From Paraglaciecola algarum (lineage in GTDB: Bacteria > Pseudomonadota > Gammaproteobacteria > Enterobacterales > Alteromonadaceae), in contig NZ_JAKGAS010000008.1 in NCBI RefSeq assembly GCF_021532655.1, forward strand, positions 1 to 64,000: DNA of 64,000 nucleotides. The letters are read 5' to 3'. The position numbers were made by a program, and so were the translations under genes. Positions within the stretch are counted from its first letter, which is position 1. Each line of letters opens with the position of its first letter. Below the pieces are notes generated by a model. The model was not told the DNA's origin, made no database searches, and saw only the letters and a list, made by a program, of their open reading frames with translations. Of this stretch, positions 48,374 to 58,559 are shown in pieces.

Positions 48374-49807
48374 ATGTTAAGACGCACAAAAATACTCGCT
48401 ACATTAGGTCCATCAACGGATACTGTGGAACAAATTGAAGCAATCATCAAAGCTGGTACCAATGTAGTAAGAATGAACTTCTCTCATGGAACGGCCGAAG
48501 ATCATATTAATCGCGCTAATAAAGTTCGCACTGCAGCTAAAAAATTAGGTAAATATGTAGCAATTTTAGGTGACCTTCAAGGACCTAAAATTCGCGTTGC
48601 TAAATTTCAAAATAACTCAATCATCTTAAAAATTGGTGATCACTTCATCCTAGACGCAGACATGGGTCGTGATGAAGGTAATCAACAAGCAGTTGGTATA
48701 GATTACAAAGCCTTACCTCAAGATGTAAAGACTGGCGACATTTTGCTGCTTGATGATGGTCGTATTCAATTAAAAGTTACCAGTGTTGAAGGCAATAAGG
48801 TTCACACTGAAGTCACTGTGGCTGGAAAATTATCTAATAACAAAGGTATCAACCGCCAAGGTGGTGGTTTATCAGCTGAAGCGTTAACCGAAAAAGACAA
48901 AAAAGATATCATCACAGCTGCTGAAATTGGAGTTGATTATTTAGCAGTTTCTTTTCCACGTTCAGGTGCTGATTTAGATTACGCTCGCCAGTTAGCCGAA
49001 AAAGCCGGTTGTACTGCAATGATCTGTGCAAAAGTAGAACGAGCCGAAACAGTGGCATCAGATGAAGCGATTGACGATATCATTGAAGCATCAGACGCTG
49101 TTATGGTTGCTCGTGGTGATCTAGGTGTTGAAATTGGTGATGCTGAACTAGTTGGCGTGCAGAAAAAACTTATCGCTCGCTCAAGACAACTAAACAAAAT
49201 TGTTATCACCGCTACCCAAATGATGGAGTCTATGATTACCAGCCCGATGCCCACTCGTGCAGAAGTCATGGACGTGGCAAACGCGGTATTAGATGGAACA
49301 GACGCTGTAATGTTGTCTGCTGAAACAGCAGCAGGTGAATTCCCAGTTGAAACTGTTGAAGCTATGTCACGAGTTTGTGAAGGGGCTGAAAAACATCCAA
49401 CCGTAACCATTTCTAAACATAGAATGGATCAAACGTTCACGACTATCAGTGAAACCATTGCCTTAAGTGCCGTTTATTCAGCTAATCACCTAAAAACAAT
49501 TAAAGCAGTTGTGGCCTTAACTGAAAGTGGAACAACACCATTGTTAATGTCTCGGATCACAACCTCTTTACCTATTTATGCATTAGCAAGACATGAAAGC
49601 ACATTAAACAAAATGGCACTATATCGTGGCGTTAAACCTGTGTATTTCGATTCAAGAGATAGCGACCCAGGTCAACTTAAATCAGATGTAGTAACTCTAC
49701 TATTAGAAAAAGGTCTAGTAGAAAAAGGCGACCAGTTCATCATGACTTACGGTGACGCGATGGAAACAATTGGTGGCACTAACGCCTGTAAGATAGTAGT
49801 CGTTTAG
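48374..49807 (+). CDS. pykA: Pyruvate kinase, PykA type
   Basis: Pyruvate kinase makes pyruvate and ATP from phosphoenolpyruvate. The 477-residue product starts [16 protein letters not shown] and has [18 protein letters not shown], the active-site helix [12 protein letters not shown] and [11 protein letters not shown]. Its overall sequence is nearer to E. coli PykA (AMP-activated) than PykF. It follows hexR and has a HexR-like box upstream, plus a terminator after the stop. Confidence 0.96.
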   Translation: MLRRTKILATLGPSTDTVEQIEAIIKAGTNVVRMNFSHGTAEDHINRANKVRTAAKKLGKYVAILGDLQGPKIRVAKFQNNSIILKIGDHFILDADMGRDEGNQQAVGIDYKALPQDVKTGDILLLDDGRIQLKVTSVEGNKVHTEVTVAGKLSNNKGINRQGGGLSAEALTEKDKKDIITAAEIGVDYLAVSFPRSGADLDYARQLAEKAGCTAMICAKVERAETVASDEAIDDIIEASDAVMVARGDLGVEIGDAELVGVQKKLIARSRQLNKIVITATQMMESMITSPMPTRAEVMDVANAVLDGTDAVMLSAETAAGEFPVETVEAMSRVCEGAEKHPTVTISKHRMDQTFTTISETIALSAVYSANHLKTIKAVVALTESGTTPLLMSRITTSLPIYALARHESTLNKMALYRGVKPVYFDSRDSDPGQLKSDVVTLLLEKGLVEKGDQFIMTYGDAMETIGGTNACKIVVV

Positions 49808-49836
49808 TCTCTTTCAAAACGCAAAACCTATACAAA

Positions 49837-49864
49837 AAACGAGCTTTCATCAGCTCGTTTTTTT
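49837..49864 (+). terminator. Terminator of pykA
   Basis: AAACGAGCT (49837-49845), loop TTCATC, AGCTCGTTT (49852-49860), then more T. It is bidirectional and separates pykA from the convergent oxygenase gene. Confidence 0.9.
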
Positions 49865-49875
49865 ATACCTGCATG

Positions 49876-50544
49876 TTAAAGTGCAGGGTCAACATGATTA
49901 TGATTACTGTTATTTAACCTAAACCAACCTGCAATACTAAATCTATCCTTGTGACTAACTAATACTTCATGAGGAAAACTATCACTTAAAAAAATCACGC
50001 ACTGATTAAATACAGGTTTTATTCGAGTTAATATACTTGAGTCCTGTTCTGACGAATACAAAACAAGTTCACCACCAAAGGATTCTTGCCAACTGGGATT
50101 CAAATAATACACTGTACTCAAAGCACGATTGCTGCGTCCTTTAAAGGCATCAAGATGCTTTAAATAAAAATCTCCTGGCTGGTAATGCGAAAAATGGCAT
50201 TCAAAATCAAACAAGCCCATAAATAAACGGCGATTTAAACCTACTCGTACTTGTTCCATAAAATCTAAATATTGTCGCTGAGTTTCTGACTCTTTATTTA
50301 GCCATAAACTCCTATCACTACGTACTTTGCTATTTAATTGCTGATCTTGATTTCGGCCTATGCTAGCTGGTTTGAAGTCTGTTTCAGACAAAGTTTGAGC
50401 TTGGTGTTGCAATAATTTAGCTAACTCTTCAGATAAAAAGTCCTGCAAAATAACGTAACCAGCGTCAGCTAAGTTATTAGCAATCACATCTAATTTTGAC
50501 TCTAAAGACTGATTATTGCTGGTACTAGGAGAATTTGAGTTCAA
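49876..50544 (-). CDS. 2-oxoglutarate/Fe(II)-dependent oxygenase
   Basis: The 222-residue product has the double-stranded beta-helix signature: HLD (His130, Asp132), a distal His192 (SFPHEV) and Arg201 (DRFSIAGWFR). It resembles the SM-20/EGL-9-type prolyl hydroxylases of bacteria, of which some act on ribosomal or translation factors. It has no partner gene, so the target is unknown. Start ATG at 50544. Confidence 0.85.
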   Translation of the reverse strand: MNSNSPSTSNNQSLESKLDVIANNLADAGYVILQDFLSEELAKLLQHQAQTLSETDFKPASIGRNQDQQLNSKVRSDRSLWLNKESETQRQYLDFMEQVRVGLNRRLFMGLFDFECHFSHYQPGDFYLKHLDAFKGRSNRALSTVYYLNPSWQESFGGELVLYSSEQDSSILTRIKPVFNQCVIFLSDSFPHEVLVSHKDRFSIAGWFRLNNSNHNHVDPAL

Positions 50545-51069
50545 TTTGGATCCGCTTCAAATGTAAAATTGCTATAAATAGCATAGTGATTTTAATGCCC
50601 GACAAACTACTAAATAACTAAGATGGAGTCTACTTAGATTGGTTCTCATCAAAGGTTAATATCAATCGGCATAAATAATTGGCCTCTCAGCGAGAGTTTA
50701 AAAGGACTTAAACAAGGCGCATGACTGATAGCTTTTTATTAAAATCACCTAGTTCTCTTTCGAAGTCATGCAACGCAGAGTAAGCCCTTTTAAAACTAGC
50801 CTGAAATGAATGCCCCAGCGGGTTTTGCGCCTATCTTTTTAAAAAGAGCTGGTTCTCACTATTTGAAAGGGAACAACCATTACTACATAGTGACGCCTTA
50901 ATCAAAATCCGCTGGACGCATTCTGAGCGACTACTTATTCATGCCGATTGGTATAATTCCATAAATGCATTAAGTCATATATTACACAATCTTTACACAG
51001 CACATCCCCACTTCAATCCAAAAATCATTATGATCTGCATCATAACAAGTGGCCCTTTTTGATTGATGA
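50545..51069. other. Noncoding interval holding a MITE
   Basis: These 525 bases between the oxygenase gene and the efflux operon are mostly occupied by the MITE listed next. The final 110 bases carry the efflux operon leader; no clear promoter was picked. Confidence 0.7.
50657..50958. mobile_element. MITE-like element, about 300 bp, with inverted ends
   Basis: Left end ATCAATCGGCATAAATAA (50661-50678) and the reverse complement of the right end (50935-50952) ACCAATCGGCATGAATAA match at all but two positions, with AT-rich flanks. Between them there is no transposase gene, only small internal hairpins such as CTCTC-AGC-GAGAG and a short minus-strand frame. This is the structure of a nonautonomous element moved by a transposase elsewhere. 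Similar sequence is remembered from other Alteromonadales intergenic regions. Confidence 0.75.
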
Positions 51070-52467
51070 ATGTGTAAATTATTAACTTTTATTCTATTTC
51101 TAGTTTTAAGTAGTTGCAGCTCTTTGATTAACAAGGCAGAACTAGACCAAACTGCAACCGGATCAATTCCAGACAATTGGTTTAATGCTCAGTCACAACC
51201 CAAAGCAGCCGATAAATCTTCGGCATTAATTACCATTCCGACCGAGTTACAACAGATTTTAGCCCAAGCTCAGTTAGACAACTTAAGTATTAAAATGGCC
51301 GTGGCACGCTTAGATATAGCGCAAACTGTATTACAAATAAATTATGCCAGCCTACTACCTAAAATAGATGCGACTTTAGCCACCCAAAGAAATCAGCAAT
51401 TGGTCACCGAGCAGAAAAGTCTAAAAACTAGTCATTCGGCTAACTTTAGAGCCAGTTGGGAATTAGATATATGGCGTAAACTGGCGAATAATCAAGCTGC
51501 GGCAGAAGCCGAATATTTATCTTCTAAGTTTGAGCTAAATGCTGCTAAACAATCCATATTTTCTCAAATTTTAACACGCTACTTAGACATACAAGAAACC
51601 CAAGAGTTAATTTATTGGTCAAAGCAAAACCTAACCAGCCAACAAAGAAGGGTTAATATTACCGCTCAACGATTAGACTCAGGGCTTAGTAACAGCCAGG
51701 ATTATCGTTTAGCCTTAAATAGTTTGTATAGCATTCAAGCTACCCTTAGCCAACAGAAATTAAGCCTACATCAAGCTCAACAGCGCTTTAACTTATTGTT
51801 AGGCCGTTATCCAAGTACCCCCATAGACCCGATTCAAGCCGAGATAAAATTACCATCAGTTATAAAGTTAATATCACCGCAACAAGTATTACGCCAAAGG
51901 CCTGACTTAGTCTCCTCGGAATATTCTTTGTTAAGTGCCCACTACCGCACAGTAGAAGCACATAAAGGCTACTTACCTGACATAAAATTAGGCGCTAGTT
52001 TTCGCGCTACCCGAGAGGACTTTAGCCAACTATTCGATTGGAAATATTGGTTAGCCAATTTAACCGCGGATTTAGTCCAACCCATTTTTAATAGTGGCGC
52101 TATCAGTGCAAAAATGGCCCAACAAAAAGCTCGACAAGATTTAACCCTAGCCCAGTATCAACAAACCTTACTTTCTGCTTGGCAAGAAATTGAACAAGCT
52201 TTATTTGCAGAACAAGAATTAAGAATTCGTTTTAGCGCTTTAGAACAAGCATACGAACAAATTGCCGCAGCGGAACAACGCACTATTATCAATTATCAAA
52301 ATGGTTTAGCCAGCAGCTTTGAATTACTTAATTTACAAACTAGGCGCATCAACGCCAAAGTCAACTTAATACGTAGCCGTTTTGCAATATTAAGCAATAG
52401 AATAAACCTTATTTTAGCTCTGGGTGAACCTTTTCCTGCCACTAGCCTTACCAGTGAGACTTCCTAA
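51070..52467 (+). CDS. Outer-membrane efflux lipoprotein, TolC/NodT family
   Basis: The 465-residue product has a lipobox (LSSC, Cys16) and two OEP repeats with long alpha-helical regions (LDIAQTVLQIN, RVNITAQRLDSG, LRQRPDLVSSEYSL). It forms the outer-membrane exit duct of a tripartite pump. It is the first gene of the RND operon, with the adaptor starting two bases after its stop. Confidence 0.92.
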   Translation: MCKLLTFILFLVLSSCSSLINKAELDQTATGSIPDNWFNAQSQPKAADKSSALITIPTELQQILAQAQLDNLSIKMAVARLDIAQTVLQINYASLLPKIDATLATQRNQQLVTEQKSLKTSHSANFRASWELDIWRKLANNQAAAEAEYLSSKFELNAAKQSIFSQILTRYLDIQETQELIYWSKQNLTSQQRRVNITAQRLDSGLSNSQDYRLALNSLYSIQATLSQQKLSLHQAQQRFNLLLGRYPSTPIDPIQAEIKLPSVIKLISPQQVLRQRPDLVSSEYSLLSAHYRTVEAHKGYLPDIKLGASFRATREDFSQLFDWKYWLANLTADLVQPIFNSGAISAKMAQQKARQDLTLAQYQQTLLSAWQEIEQALFAEQELRIRFSALEQAYEQIAAAEQRTIINYQNGLASSFELLNLQTRRINAKVNLIRSRFAILSNRINLILALGEPFPATSLTSETS

Positions 52468-52468
52468 T

Positions 52469-53818
52469 ATGCCTGTAAATACCGCTACTCATGATGTAGT
52501 TTCACATCAGTTATTCTATCGAAAACTAATCAAATGGTTTGTAGTACCTAGCGTATTATTGTTGCTCAGTTGGCTTATAGTTAACTGGTTAGATGCGAAT
52601 AAACCTCAGCCAACAGAGCGCCCAACACGAGTCAAAAACTTTAAAGTATTCGTGCATAGAAGCGAACAAATTACCACGCCATTAGTGGGTTATAGCCAAG
52701 GGCAATTATTGCCCAGGCAGGACTTAGAATTACGCACTGAAATCACCGGGAAAATAGACCAACTGTCTGACAATTTAGTCAATGGGGGCAAGGTACAAAA
52801 AGGTGAACTACTAGTACAAATCGATCAAAGTGACTATCAATTACAGGTCATTCAAAGGCAATCAAAAGTGGCACAGGCAGAACAACAATTAGCCACAGTC
52901 AAAGCCCAAACCCAAGCTGCGCAACAAGAACTTGCTGACCTAGGCAGAAAAAACCCATCAGAATTGGCCTTAGGTTTACCTCAACTAAAACAAGCTGAAG
53001 CCGCTTTAAAAGCAGCCCAAGCAGATTTATCTATTGCAGAATTAGCCTTAAGTAGAACGCAAATATTGGCGCCATTTAACGGCCGCATTGAACAAGAGTC
53101 ATTAACCAGAGGTCAGTATCTAAACCGCGGAGGCTTAGTTGCCAAATTACATGCAAACGATGTCATGGAGGTTAGGTTAGCCATGAGCTCGGAACAATTT
53201 AGCCAAATCAGTTTGCCTCTGGATTATTATACCTCCTATGAACATTCTGAATTCACGGTCAAATTAAGCTCGCAAATTGGACGTAATAATTATTCATGGG
53301 ATGCCAAAATAGTGCGAGTTGAAGCAGCTATTGATAGTCAAACTCGAAGTATCTACGCTGTAGCAGAAGTACATACGACTATTGATGAAAAACAACCTCT
53401 ACTGAAAGGCTTATTTGTAAACGCTGAAATAACCGGCCGGCAAGCTAGTCAGGTGTCAATATTACCTAAAGCCGCATTACGTAGTAATGAGCAACTGTGG
53501 ATTGCAGATAGCAATAATCAACTACAAGTATTAACCGCCGACATTGTGCAACGCACGCCCGACACCATAATAGTGAAAAACCTACCCAATAATAGTTTGG
53601 TCATCACTTCAGCTTTGGCTATTCCCACCCCTGGTATGCCATTACAACCTTTAACCACAGAAGGTGAATTTGCCCGTAAAAAAATCAAACCGAAAAATCA
53701 AACAAAACAATTAGAAAAAAATAAACTCAAAGGCAAAAAAGAAAACAAAAAGGTTAAAAGAGACAATGGCAAGTCACAAGCTAAATTAGCGCGCTTGGGG
53801 CACACTAATGCAAAATAA
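52469..53818 (+). CDS. RND efflux periplasmic adaptor
   Basis: The ATG at 52469 (MPVNTATHDVV, 449 residues) directly follows the previous stop; the frame is open upstream. It has an N-terminal membrane anchor (about 24-42), a split lipoyl domain (GGKVQKGELLVQID and APFNGRIEQ), a coiled coil of Ala/Gln-rich helices and a beta-barrel. Unusual is the very Lys-rich tail of about 45 residues. It overlaps the RND permease gene by 11 bp. Confidence 0.9.
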   Translation: MPVNTATHDVVSHQLFYRKLIKWFVVPSVLLLLSWLIVNWLDANKPQPTERPTRVKNFKVFVHRSEQITTPLVGYSQGQLLPRQDLELRTEITGKIDQLSDNLVNGGKVQKGELLVQIDQSDYQLQVIQRQSKVAQAEQQLATVKAQTQAAQQELADLGRKNPSELALGLPQLKQAEAALKAAQADLSIAELALSRTQILAPFNGRIEQESLTRGQYLNRGGLVAKLHANDVMEVRLAMSSEQFSQISLPLDYYTSYEHSEFTVKLSSQIGRNNYSWDAKIVRVEAAIDSQTRSIYAVAEVHTTIDEKQPLLKGLFVNAEITGRQASQVSILPKAALRSNEQLWIADSNNQLQVLTADIVQRTPDTIIVKNLPNNSLVITSALAIPTPGMPLQPLTTEGEFARKKIKPKNQTKQLEKNKLKGKKENKKVKRDNGKSQAKLARLGHTNAK

Positions 53819-56800
53819 TTCAATTTTAGCTTGGTGGATCCGTAATCCAATAGCGGCCAATTTGTCCATGATTATTTTAATCGTGGCCGGTTCCATGAGT
53901 TATTTATTCAGTATAGAAAAAGAACCCTTCCCCACTGTTCGCTTACCCATAATGGATGTACGAATGACCTGGCGTGGAGCCAGCCCAAGAGATATTGAAG
54001 ACCAAATAATAGTGCGCTTCGAAGAAGCTGTAAAAAACGTGGAAGGCATAAAATATATTGTCTCAAATGCTTTTGAGGGTCGTGCCCAAATTACTATTAC
54101 AGGTGAGGAAAGAGTCGATCGACGCAAATTTTCTGATGATATACGAGAAAAAATAAACTCAGTAAATGGATTGCCCAATGATGCTGATAGGCCAGTAGTA
54201 ACTGAGCGAGTCAAGCGAGATCAAATGATCAGAATTGCCTTACATGGAAACATTGACGAGCTTATGTTGAATAAGTTAGCTCAAGAAATACGTCGAGAAG
54301 TAGCGGCATTACCACTTATTACCAATGTCGATATAAGTGGCGACATCAGCGAAGAAATATCCATACAAGTCACCGAACAAAAACTTCGTCAATATGGATT
54401 GTCATTTAGTGAAATTGAAGCTGCGGTGCGCAGTAACTCAATTAACAGTTCTGCTGGTAGCGTATATGGCGAAACCGAAACATTTAGGCTCAACGTACGT
54501 AATCGAGCGGAAAAACAAGTTGATTTTGAAAAGATAATTTTACGTCACTCACCTGACGGCGCTGTACTGCGCCTTGGAGACGTCGCCACTGTTTATGATG
54601 GTTTAGCCGCCAGTAAACGTTATTCATCTTTTGATGGTGAAAGTGCGCTGTTAATTGACATATACAATGGCGATTATATGAATATTCCTGTGATGTCTGC
54701 CAATGTCCGAGAGTACATAGAAAACAAAATACACCGCTTGCCTGAAGGCGTGTATTTAACGATTTGGGAAGATTGGAACCATGCCTATCAAAGCCGTCTA
54801 GAAACCATATTTAACAATGCTACCAGTGGTCTAATTTTGGTTTTTATCTTGCTATTACTATTTTTACAACCACGCATTGCCTTATGGGTATCAATAGGCA
54901 TAGGCACAGCTTTCGCTGCCGCGTTTTGGCTGCTACCTACATTTTCAGTGTCTTTAAATATGCTGTCTTTATTTGCCTTCATGATGGTCATAGGCATAGT
55001 GGTAGACGATGCCATTGTCATTGGCGAAAGCATACATAGACAACATGAACTGGGTCATCACGGCGCTAACGCTGCACTACTTGGAGTACAAGCAGTGGCT
55101 AAACCTGTGGTTTTTGGCGTACTCACCACAATAGTGGTGTTTATGCCAATGGCCTTTTTACCAGGCAGTACTGCAGAGTTTACCCGTACCATAGCCATAG
55201 TGGTGATGCTGGCTTTATGCTTTTCACTCTTTGAAGCCTTGTTTATTTTGCCTTCTCATTTACGTCACTTACCCGACGATGATCCTGACAATGAGCCCAG
55301 TAAGTTAGACAAAATTCAGAAAAAGTTTGCCGACTTTTTAACTTGGATTGGCGAACAGATATATGGTCCATTTATCGACTTTTTACTCAGTTGGCGATAC
55401 GCAGTGGTGGTCAGCTTTATTTTAGTATTTTGCCTGTCAGTCAAATTGTTAAATGACAATTTTGTACTGCAATCTTTCGAACCTAAAATTGAAGCAGATA
55501 CTATAAGGTTAAACGTCACCTTGCCAGAAAATGTATCTTTTGAACGCATGAATCAAGTACTCAGTCAAATGAATGTGGGACAAGACAAACTCACAAAGCA
55601 TGTTGCCAACTTAAGTGTTAATGGCGATGGCGCGTTTATCGCCCATCACTATAGTCGAATTTCCGGCTACCGAATCACCAGTTATTTAAAATTAGTACCT
55701 TATGCCCAAAGGATCATCGACACTGAAACCGCCACTAATTTACTCACTGAATTTATTGGTGAAATACCTGATGCCGAAGAAATAGAATTTAAAGCGACCT
55801 TAAATGAAAGAGATCCTAAAGTGGCTTTCATGATGCAAAGTAATAATTTAGATGCCATGACATTGGCCGTCAAAGAGCTAAAAGATCACTTAGCTGAATA
55901 TGATGATGTTTATTTAGTCAGAGATAGCTTAGCTCGGGGCAGCAAAGAGATTATGTTCTCAATGAAGCCAGGAGCAGAAAACCTAGGCGTGAGTTTAAAA
56001 GACATTAGCAATCAGGTTAAACAAGCTTTTTACGGACAAGAAGTACAAAGGTTACCTCGTGAAGGGGGAGATTCTCGAGTTAAAGTCCATTATTCTCGAC
56101 CTGAACGAGAAAACCTAGATTCCTTGTATTCACTTAAAATCCGTACACGCAATAAAAAAGAAATTCCGCTGACTAATTTAGTCGATATCGAGTTAAAACC
56201 TGGAATCAGCAGAATTCAAAGGCGGGATGGTATGAAAGTAGCTTGGGTTTACGCCGATTATTCCGGCAATAACCTAAACGCTTTACGAGATAAAATTAAG
56301 CTAGACTTTTTAAGCGAGTGGTCAAAACGCCATCCAGAAGTCAACATGGATAGAAAAGGCCGCTCACGTAACCAAGATGAATTTATGCAAAAAGTTTATC
56401 ACTACGAAGGTTTGGCTTTGTTTATTGCCTATGTATTAATGGCTGTCGCATTTAAATCTTACAGCCAGCCGTTACTCATTATGTCAGCCATACCCTTTGC
56501 CTATACTGGATCAATTTTTGGTCACCTAAGTCATAATGTCTATTTTGGCGCATTTTCAATGTTGGGTATACTAGCTGCTGCAGGCGTGGTAGTGAATGAC
56601 AATTTAGTGTTAGTCGATTGCCTAAACAACTTACGGGCTCAGGGTAAAAGTACACTCAATGCAGTTCGAGAAGCCTGTCGTTCCCGCTTTCGCGCTATCA
56701 CCTTAACCTCCCTGACTACTTTTGTTGGCTTAATCCCTATGTTGTCTGGTGACACTGAGCAGGCGAAATTCCTTGTTCCTATGGTAGTTTCCTTAGCCTA

Positions 56801-56948
56801 CGGTGTAATATTCGCCACCTTGACTACTCTTATTTTTACTCCCTGCTTGTATCTAATTGGAGTAGACTTTAATAGGGGATTGAGCAGGGCTTTACAGGTT
56901 TGGAAAGATTTGGACAAACCACAAACTTCAAAAGACCAGAGCCTTTAA
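53808..56948 (+). CDS. RND efflux permease, AcrB/MexB superfamily
   Basis: The 1046-residue product is an inner-membrane proton-driven transporter with 12 membrane segments by eye. It has WWIRNPIAANLSMIILIVAG at the start, the TM4 motif GIVVDDAIVIGES with its paired Asp, and GVVVNDNLVLVD late. It resembles the subgroup working with long adaptors and seen in marine bacteria. It probably exports a broad range of compounds. The operon has no local regulator. Confidence 0.94.
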   Translation: MQNNSILAWWIRNPIAANLSMIILIVAGSMSYLFSIEKEPFPTVRLPIMDVRMTWRGASPRDIEDQIIVRFEEAVKNVEGIKYIVSNAFEGRAQITITGEERVDRRKFSDDIREKINSVNGLPNDADRPVVTERVKRDQMIRIALHGNIDELMLNKLAQEIRREVAALPLITNVDISGDISEEISIQVTEQKLRQYGLSFSEIEAAVRSNSINSSAGSVYGETETFRLNVRNRAEKQVDFEKIILRHSPDGAVLRLGDVATVYDGLAASKRYSSFDGESALLIDIYNGDYMNIPVMSANVREYIENKIHRLPEGVYLTIWEDWNHAYQSRLETIFNNATSGLILVFILLLLFLQPRIALWVSIGIGTAFAAAFWLLPTFSVSLNMLSLFAFMMVIGIVVDDAIVIGESIHRQHELGHHGANAALLGVQAVAKPVVFGVLTTIVVFMPMAFLPGSTAEFTRTIAIVVMLALCFSLFEALFILPSHLRHLPDDDPDNEPSKLDKIQKKFADFLTWIGEQIYGPFIDFLLSWRYAVVVSFILVFCLSVKLLNDNFVLQSFEPKIEADTIRLNVTLPENVSFERMNQVLSQMNVGQDKLTKHVANLSVNGDGAFIAHHYSRISGYRITSYLKLVPYAQRIIDTETATNLLTEFIGEIPDAEEIEFKATLNERDPKVAFMMQSNNLDAMTLAVKELKDHLAEYDDVYLVRDSLARGSKEIMFSMKPGAENLGVSLKDISNQVKQAFYGQEVQRLPREGGDSRVKVHYSRPERENLDSLYSLKIRTRNKKEIPLTNLVDIELKPGISRIQRRDGMKVAWVYADYSGNNLNALRDKIKLDFLSEWSKRHPEVNMDRKGRSRNQDEFMQKVYHYEGLALFIAYVLMAVAFKSYSQPLLIMSAIPFAYTGSIFGHLSHNVYFGAFSMLGILAAAGVVVNDNLVLVDCLNNLRAQGKSTLNAVREACRSRFRAITLTSLTTFVGLIPMLSGDTEQAKFLVPMVVSLAYGVIFATLTTLIFTPCLYLIGVDFNRGLSRALQVWKDLDKPQTSKDQSL

Positions 56949-56958
56949 ATATCAGCTC

Positions 56959-57483
56959 CTAGCCCTGTGCTTCAAGTATTGGTGGAAAAATCATTTGTTG
57001 AGTGGTCACAAAGGTACTTTGAATTAACGCAGCGTCACTACTTGCTCTGTGACGTTTAAGATTCATTTTTTTACACACTTCATCTTTCGTCACATGCCAA
57101 ACAGCCATTTGCTCTTCTTTGAGGATCATTTCTAAAGGGCTCAGAGTGAAGTTCATAGCCACTCTTGCGTCACTAAATAACTTAATCATCCAAGTTTGAT
57201 CCACTACCCAGCCGTCAGAATAAACTATTTGATTGGATAAAAATTGATTTAATTCTTGGCAAATTTGTACAATTGGCACACCTTTATCTAACAGCACCTG
57301 CCGGCTAATTCCGTGTAAGTCTTCAGCTTGTTTATCCCAATGCTGCCAATCTGTGTGGGGTTTGACTAATTTACAAAACTTTTCACCAGATTGATTGATC
57401 ACTCCCACTTCAATAGGATAACTTGCCACGCCAAAACCACTAGCTTCGACATCAATAATACTTGGTGTAAAAAGTTTTTTCAT
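56959..57483 (-). CDS. DnaQ-fold 3'-5' exonuclease
   Basis: The 174-residue product has the DEDDh motifs: Asp11-x-Glu13 (IIDVEASG), HGIS, an Asp in SDGWVVDQTWM, and His145-x4-Asp150 (RHRASSDA). It is a stand-alone proofreading-type or RNase T-like nuclease; DNA or RNA preference cannot be told. It ends 10 bp from the convergent RND permease gene. Confidence 0.85.
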   Translation of the reverse strand: MKKLFTPSIIDVEASGFGVASYPIEVGVINQSGEKFCKLVKPHTDWQHWDKQAEDLHGISRQVLLDKGVPIVQICQELNQFLSNQIVYSDGWVVDQTWMIKLFSDARVAMNFTLSPLEMILKEEQMAVWHVTKDEVCKKMNLKRHRASSDAALIQSTFVTTQQMIFPPILEAQG

Positions 57484-57616
57484 ATCATTACAAACTCACT
57501 TCCAATAATTAATTTAGTCCAATTAAAATCCAGCTTAACAAATTCGACAATAATAAACAGGTAATTCCCCCTATCTACTATTTCCTTTTTAAAAATCACT
57601 AACTTGTTAATAATTA

Positions 57617-58450
57617 TTACAATTCTAGTCCAATTTGGTACAAATGGTTTTTCTTTAAGGAATATTGTTCAGCGGTAATGGCTGCGGCTTTTTTCAAAGG
57701 TAATTCTTTCATTAAGGATGTGAGTAACTTTAAGGCTTCTGGTGAAACTTGAGTTTGATCATTTTTTTCTCCGGCGATCATTAATACAAACTCCCCTCTT
57801 TGATGGTTTGCATCTTCCTCTAACCAGCTAACACATGAACCAGCGCTGCCAGAATAAAAAGTTTCAAAGGTTTTAGTTAATTCTTTGGCCAACACCATTT
57901 GTCGCTGCTCTCCCAGCACCTCTACAATTAACTTTACCGTATCCAATACTCGCCTAGGTGATTCATAAAAAACACTGGTACAAGTTTCAGCTTTCAACTT
58001 TTCTAATGCTTGTTGCCGAGCCAAGGCTTTTACCGGTAAAAAGCCTTCAAACCTAAATCTATCAGTAGCTAAACCCGCTCCACTTAAAGCTGTAATAGCA
58101 GCACAAGCTCCAGGTAGCGGAATAACATTTACCCCTGCTTCACGACATTGACTGACAAGTCCGTAACCTGGATCACTAATAAGTGGTGTGCCCGCATCAG
58201 AAATTAATGCAATATTTTCGCCCAACTTAAGTTTTTCAATAAGTTGTTTTGCTCTTTGACTTTCATTATGATCGTGCAAAGAAATTAAGCGTGTGCCAAT
58301 CGCATAATGTTGCATTAATTTTTGACTATGCCGCGTATCTTCCGCTGCAATTAGGTTAACCTCAGCCAAGACTGTCAAAGCCCTATGGGTGATATCTGCC
58401 AAATTACCGATTGGCGTAGGCACAATAAAAAGCGTACCAGTTTCGTTCAA
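57617..58450 (-). CDS. rsmI: 16S rRNA (cytidine(1402)-2'-O)-methyltransferase
   Basis: RsmI methylates the ribose of C1402 in 16S rRNA. The 277-residue product has TLFIVPTPIGNLADIT at the start, AEDTRHSQKLM, LISDAGTPLISDPGY, and LPGACAAITALSGAGL, all family features. It is divergent from lpoA, the usual arrangement. Confidence 0.97.
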   Translation of the reverse strand: MNETGTLFIVPTPIGNLADITHRALTVLAEVNLIAAEDTRHSQKLMQHYAIGTRLISLHDHNESQRAKQLIEKLKLGENIALISDAGTPLISDPGYGLVSQCREAGVNVIPLPGACAAITALSGAGLATDRFRFEGFLPVKALARQQALEKLKAETCTSVFYESPRRVLDTVKLIVEVLGEQRQMVLAKELTKTFETFYSGSAGSCVSWLEEDANHQRGEFVLMIAGEKNDQTQVSPEALKLLTSLMKELPLKKAAAITAEQYSLKKNHLYQIGLEL

Positions 58451-58559
58451 TTTAATTCTCCGTAAGCTAAGGTCTGTTTATCTTAATATCGCCGACTAAC
58501 CTAGATATTTATTCCCGATACTATAAACTATTACGCAGTGAAATTTTTGAGTATCAACC

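Noticed and set aside
50700..50850. Small protein gene inside the MITE on the minus strand
   Set aside because: The short frame has no ribosome-binding sequence or clear start and lies in the element's internal part, so it is more likely a by-product of the repeat.
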